From the NCBI GenBank assembly GCA_029168955.1, contig JAPDOI010000294.1:710001-774000 (forward strand): 64,000 bases of DNA, in the 5' to 3' direction. The stretch is from Aplectana chamaeleonis. Its lineage: Eukaryota > Nematoda > Chromadorea > Rhabditida > Cosmocercidae. How positions within the stretch are numbered: position 1 is the first letter of the stretch; every line of letters begins with the position of its first letter. Under the pieces are notes generated by a model that did no database searches, was not told the origin of the DNA, and was given only the letters and a program-made list of their open reading frames with translations. A program made the translations under genes and the position numbers. Of the stretch, positions 60,253-64,000 are shown one piece after another.

Positions 60253-61494
60253 ACGTCACTCGACTAAAATCGGTTTTTGTAAACACGATCATATCCGCAC
60301 ATATAAATGTTATGCAGCTTGTTTTTTTTGTGTGTGTAACGATGTTAGTGAACTGAAGCTCTGCCTCATTGGAAAAATCGAAGGTGGTTACGGCAATGTG
60401 GAGTCGAGAAAAGCCTGCACCCACGTTCAAATTTTGCCTACCCAAATCGGGAAACGTTCACACCCAAACTAGAATTTATGCAAATCCCAGGTCTCCAATC
60501 CAGGACCAATGATCAGATACAGTTTCGAAAAAAGCTTCAAATTACTTCTGATACACCTAATTTTTTCAGCGTTCTGATCTTTGCCACGGATCGAGGGTCA
60601 CTGGTTTGGAATTAGGGCATGTAGACGCTGACTTAGAAGTGGGCAGTAATCGACGGTGATATTCGCAACGCTAGAGGTTACCACTTTCACGTTTTTCGCA
60701 AAAAAAAACTTTAAAAAGTAGTAGATTTGGAAATCGAAAAGGTTATGTTACTTGAATCAGCGCCGCGATCTCTTTATTTGAAAATGGTACATGACTCAAT
60801 TCTGAACAATGCGAAAATGTAGGCGTGACGACATGGACGACCGATAGCCACAACCCTGCTCCAAATGCAGAAACGCATCGCTCTGCGCACGTCTCATGTT
60901 GATTGTGTTATGCATTACTCTTCCTTCCCATGTACCTTGTTTACGAATAAGCCACATATCATTTAAAAATCAGCTCTCAATGATGATTCCAAGTATCACG
61001 TCAGATTCCGGATTAGACCATTTTAAAGGAGATGTGACAAAAAGACGCGGAATGCGCTCTTTAGAATTTCTGCTCTCGCCCAATATGAAACGAAGAGCGA
61101 TCGGGAACCTTTCCTCCTGCCCCCGAAGTAGTCGGTGTTATTCCAACTGAAATATGAGAGTGGAGGAATTGATCATTACGTAAACATGATCTTTCAATCA
61201 AATCAGACGATCTCTCGAGTCGACTCTGAGGCTGTGATGTATCACAGAGGGAGGGTCGGATCCGTCGACATCCGGTGGGATGGGGGTAGGATTTTCGGTC
61301 AAAGAAGAACCAAGATGAACTTCTATCAGGGCGGGAGGGGGAAATTGAGAGCCATACCGTTAGTATAAAAAATGGCGGCAAACAGAGACGGCAGAATGAG
61401 ATCACAATAAGAGGTCAAAATAAAACTGGACATCCTCAGACAGTCGGGGCTTAGTACTTCGGCACAATACCGTTAGTACGCCAGGGCAAACCTG
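60253..61494. other. Downstream of troponin T
   Basis: The 3' untranslated region should start here. No canonical AATAAA was found close to the stop codon; ATATAAA near 60300 is a weak alternative. The rest shows no gene or clear repeat. Confidence 0.35.
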
Positions 61495-61774
61495 GCGTAC
61501 TAACGCTCGTTGTGTGAAGGAGCTGCTGGTTTCGGATGCATATCTTGCCAACGTATGCTGGCGTACTAACGCTCGTTGTGTGCAGGAGCTGCTGGTTTCG
61601 GAAGCATATCCTGCCATCGTATGCTGGCGTACTAACGCTCGTTGTGTGCTGGAGCTGCTGGTTTCGGAAGCATATCCTGCCAACGTATGCTGGCGTACTA
61701 ACGCTCGTTGTGTGCAGGAGCTGCTGGTTTCGGCAGCATATCCTGCCAACGTATGCTGGCGCACTAACGCTCAT
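61495..61774. repeat. 66-bp tandem repeat, about four copies
   Basis: The marker GCGTAC (GCGCAC in the last copy) falls at 61495, 61561, 61627, 61693 and 61759, exactly 66 bp apart. The unit contains TAACGCTCGTTGTGTG and GAGCTGCTGGTTTCGG. As 66 is a multiple of three, several frames are open on both strands without implying protein. Confidence 0.95.
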
Positions 61775-61782
61775 TACCAACA

Positions 61783-62042
61783 GAATTTGGACTGCCGCCC
61801 TCCTTATCGGTGTTGGGTACAATTCTTGTCACGGCCAACAGCAAGGAGGCCATCCTCGCCTCGGTCCGCAACCAGGGCATCATCTTCGCCACGGTCCACA
61901 ACGAGGAGGCTTCCCTCGTGATGGGCCATGGCATGATCCTAAAACTCAACTTCAAAATGAGGCCTTACGCAGAACGTTGGGCTCTGAATTTTTAAAAAGT
62001 CATGCATTTTCAATTGATTCAGGCCGAAGCGCAGAGAGCTGA
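61783..62042 (+). CDS. Possible exon of a secreted Gly/His/Pro-rich repeat peptide
   Basis: After an acceptor-like ACCAACAG (ending near 61782), an open frame reads WTAALLIGVGYNSCHG, which looks like a signal-peptide core. Three 10-residue repeats follow at 61842-61931 (GGHPRLGPQP-like, GHHLRHGPQR-like, GGFPRDGPW-like), then DPKTQLQNEALRRTLGSEF and a stop at 62042. No in-frame Met lies in this piece, so an upstream exon would be needed. The 30-bp DNA periodicity matches the peptide repeat. The family is unknown; chance extension of the neighbouring 66-bp repeat frame is possible. Confidence 0.25.
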
Positions 62043-62275
62043 GCTTTTCGGAAGTGTTTGTTGTAATGCTTTACCGTATACTGTAAAGGGTTTTCGCCGA
62101 TTTTAGTCGGGCGAATGAACCAGGCGGGATCATTCGCGCCGCCGTGAGAGCACCGGTTAGAAGTTTTGATTGTGAGCGGCTATCTACCGCTGCGGCCCCA
62201 TCCGTTCAATCGACTAAATTTAGCGGAAGGCCTATACGTATGTGCTATAAATTCCCTTCCATCGAGTCGCTTCAT

Positions 62276-62766
62276 TAAAGGCACAGTACACCCTCAGATA
62301 TGAATTTTGAGATTTTCATGTAATTGTGTAGAAGACCCCTCCTGTATAACACGTGCCAAATGCGAGATCTCATTTCCTCCAAATAAGCGAGATATAAGCG
62401 ACCACCACAGGCCCGACCCCCTTCGCTCACCACCACAGGCCCGACCCCCTAAAAGATTTTCGACCTCGATAGCGGCCTGATGGATGGATGAATTCCAACA
62501 AGTCGTCGTTCTTCAGTCCATTACCGGACTGTCTCCATATCCTGGCTTTCTCTCACGCAACGATTGCGAATGAATAGAATGACAGGCCTGAGACAACTCG
62601 TCCACCAATTTTTCACCCTCAAAATCTAGGCATCTTTGAAGAGCCATAACTCTGTTCATAGGGGGTCTTGGACGATTTCAGAGATACCACTGTAATCAGC
62701 GCGTGACTCTCTCCAAGATAAGCATGGAACCTGAGAAATAATTTTTTGGGTGTCCTGTGCCTTTAA
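62276..62766. mobile_element. Miniature element, family A
   Basis: AAAGGCACAGTACACCCTC to GGTGTCCTGTGCCTTTAA. It contains a short internal duplication (GACCCCCTTCGCTCACCACC region). Confidence 0.8.
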
Positions 62767-62844
62767 CCTAACAGTACATAGACACTTTTTTCAGGGAGAA
62801 ATCTTCTACGTTTCCCGATTAGGGACTGGCTTTTTTATGTTCGC

Positions 62845-63360
62845 ACTCGCAATTTACAGTACCGCGCATGTTTTTCTTTGCAAAAGCGGTGTTTTGCGGC
62901 GTTTTTTGTGCATTCAAAGCGCCGTATCGCCATAACTCCCTTGAAATTTGACGAAATTAGATTTTCAGGGAGTTTTCGTGTTCCTCTCAGTCAGGCAAAG
63001 GCAGTGATACGTGTAGAAAGTCTTTTGAACCTCGGTATTTTGTTGAAAAATACGTTTTTCTTCCTGAAATTCACATTGACCACAGGTCAACGCATGACAG
63101 ATGTCTGCAATAATGACTGTCTGATCAGTTCATCGTGAGATATTTCGTAGTGCAATTATGCAATTTTCTATGAACTTCTGGAGTTGAATCTACCATTTTG
63201 TAACACTATCGTGTAGCACTCAATGACAGCAATTCAGAAATGACTTCCAATTTGAAATCGGACTACTTTGAAGCTAGTTATGGCGATGCGGCGCTTTGTG
63301 AGCGCAAAAAATGCCGCAAAACCCTTTTTTTGCAGAAAATCTGCGCGGTATTGTATGTAT
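62845..63360. mobile_element. Miniature element, family D, copy 2
   Basis: GCAAAAGCGGTGTTTTGCGG on the left and a diverged mirror (AATGCCGCAAAACCC...TGCAG) on the right. The body is collinear with 14335-14860. Confidence 0.6.
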
Positions 63361-63385
63361 GAGTTGGCATCGAAAATGGTATTTA

Positions 63386-63836
63386 CAGCCTTGTGTTCAC
63401 GATGATCATCATCGGTGACCTTCCGCAGTGAAATTATAGGCGAGAAGGACCCTAGGCTCCCAGTGCCGAAAGAACGGTAGAAAACGAGCCAGGAGTGGCG
63501 AAATAACGGCTACGAACAAGTGTTTTGGTGTACCAGAACCGCCCCGTGCTCCAGATCCACCCACCTCGATATAAACAAATGAAGACTCAGATTACAGAAA
63601 TGATCAAGTCAAGGAAGTGCTGATAAGTGAGCTGATCGCTTCATTGCACTGATAGTTGTCATCCTTCGAGCGGTCATTTCCCCCATTCTCAAAAATTAAC
63701 GTAAACAAGGGAGGACCTATCTTGGCCCAAAAACGCGACATTCTCGTCCTTTTCAAGCGTGCTCCGCTATGTAGGCCACCAGACCTTCTGTAGGCCGTAG
63801 AAGAAGTGAGATTTATCGTGAACACTGCTTCTAAGT
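63386..63836. mobile_element. Miniature element, family B, degenerate copy
   Basis: The left CAGCCTTGTGTTCACGATG and right ATCGTGAACACTGCTTCT are decayed family B ends. The inner text (AAACGAGCCAGGAGTGG, ATAAACAAATGAAGACTCAG) corresponds to 42585-43076. Confidence 0.6.
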
Positions 63837-64000
63837 GTGCTGGTCGTGGGCCGTCTACAAGTAAGCCACATGTGTAGGCAGGCATAGCTAGCAGATCAGG
63901 CTTTCTACATATAGCCCATTGATTTGTCAGTAGGAGATGCAGTCTGCGGCAACGGAAAATAAAGGGCGGGTGCGTGGTCAGGGTTCGGCGTGAGGTGTGA

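Overview
This window is eukaryotic, and most likely from a parasitic nematode related to hookworms. Genes are sparse. Introns are of two kinds, very short (55-106 bp) and long (up to 2 kb). Splice acceptors are of the TTTTCAG type, and the one confident gene begins 9 nt after such an acceptor, as spliced-leader trans-spliced messages do. Mariner and Tc-type transposon remnants of nematode type are present. No prokaryotic gene organisation, rRNA, convincing tRNA gene or CRISPR array was seen.

The one well-supported gene is a complete 11-exon troponin T (MUP-2/TNT type) on the + strand, 52797-60252, encoding about 407 residues. Two much weaker coding candidates are a cluster of unidentified exons at 16.5-17.3 kb (frame broken before the last exon) and a possible peptide exon at 61.8 kb. 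A lone LSm-like exon at 6.2 kb (- strand) is tentative.

Nearly everything else is repetitive. From 1 to 21 kb there is a non-LTR retrotransposon tail (2.3-2.9 kb), palindromic elements (3.0, 4.2, 8.7, 9.8, 12.1 and 18.5 kb), a (CA)n microsatellite (5.6 kb), a CpG-rich composite of direct and inverted repeats (6.9-8.2 kb) and an internally deleted mariner (9.2 kb). From 21.7 to 37.0 kb lies one giant foldback structure. Its ends are inverted copies of about 565 bp. Its left arm carries about 9.5 kb of a 42-bp minisatellite, and its right arm keeps only a few hundred bp of the same array. Its centre holds two smaller palindromes, a mariner fragment, a tRNA-like SINE candidate and a hairpin-rich cassette with a TATA box and an AATAAA signal.

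From 38.0 to 39.6 kb is a decayed Tc3-like transposon. From 39.8 to 45.9 kb is a nearly continuous train of palindromic miniature elements of three families. The remaining sequence to 52.8 kb is intergenic, with a GC-rich motif cluster at 48.7-49.4 kb. After troponin T come a 66-bp tandem repeat (61.5 kb) and more miniature elements up to the end.

There is no operon-like cooperation between genes here. The interest is in the repeat architecture. All similarity statements come from reading by eye; no alignment or database search was run.
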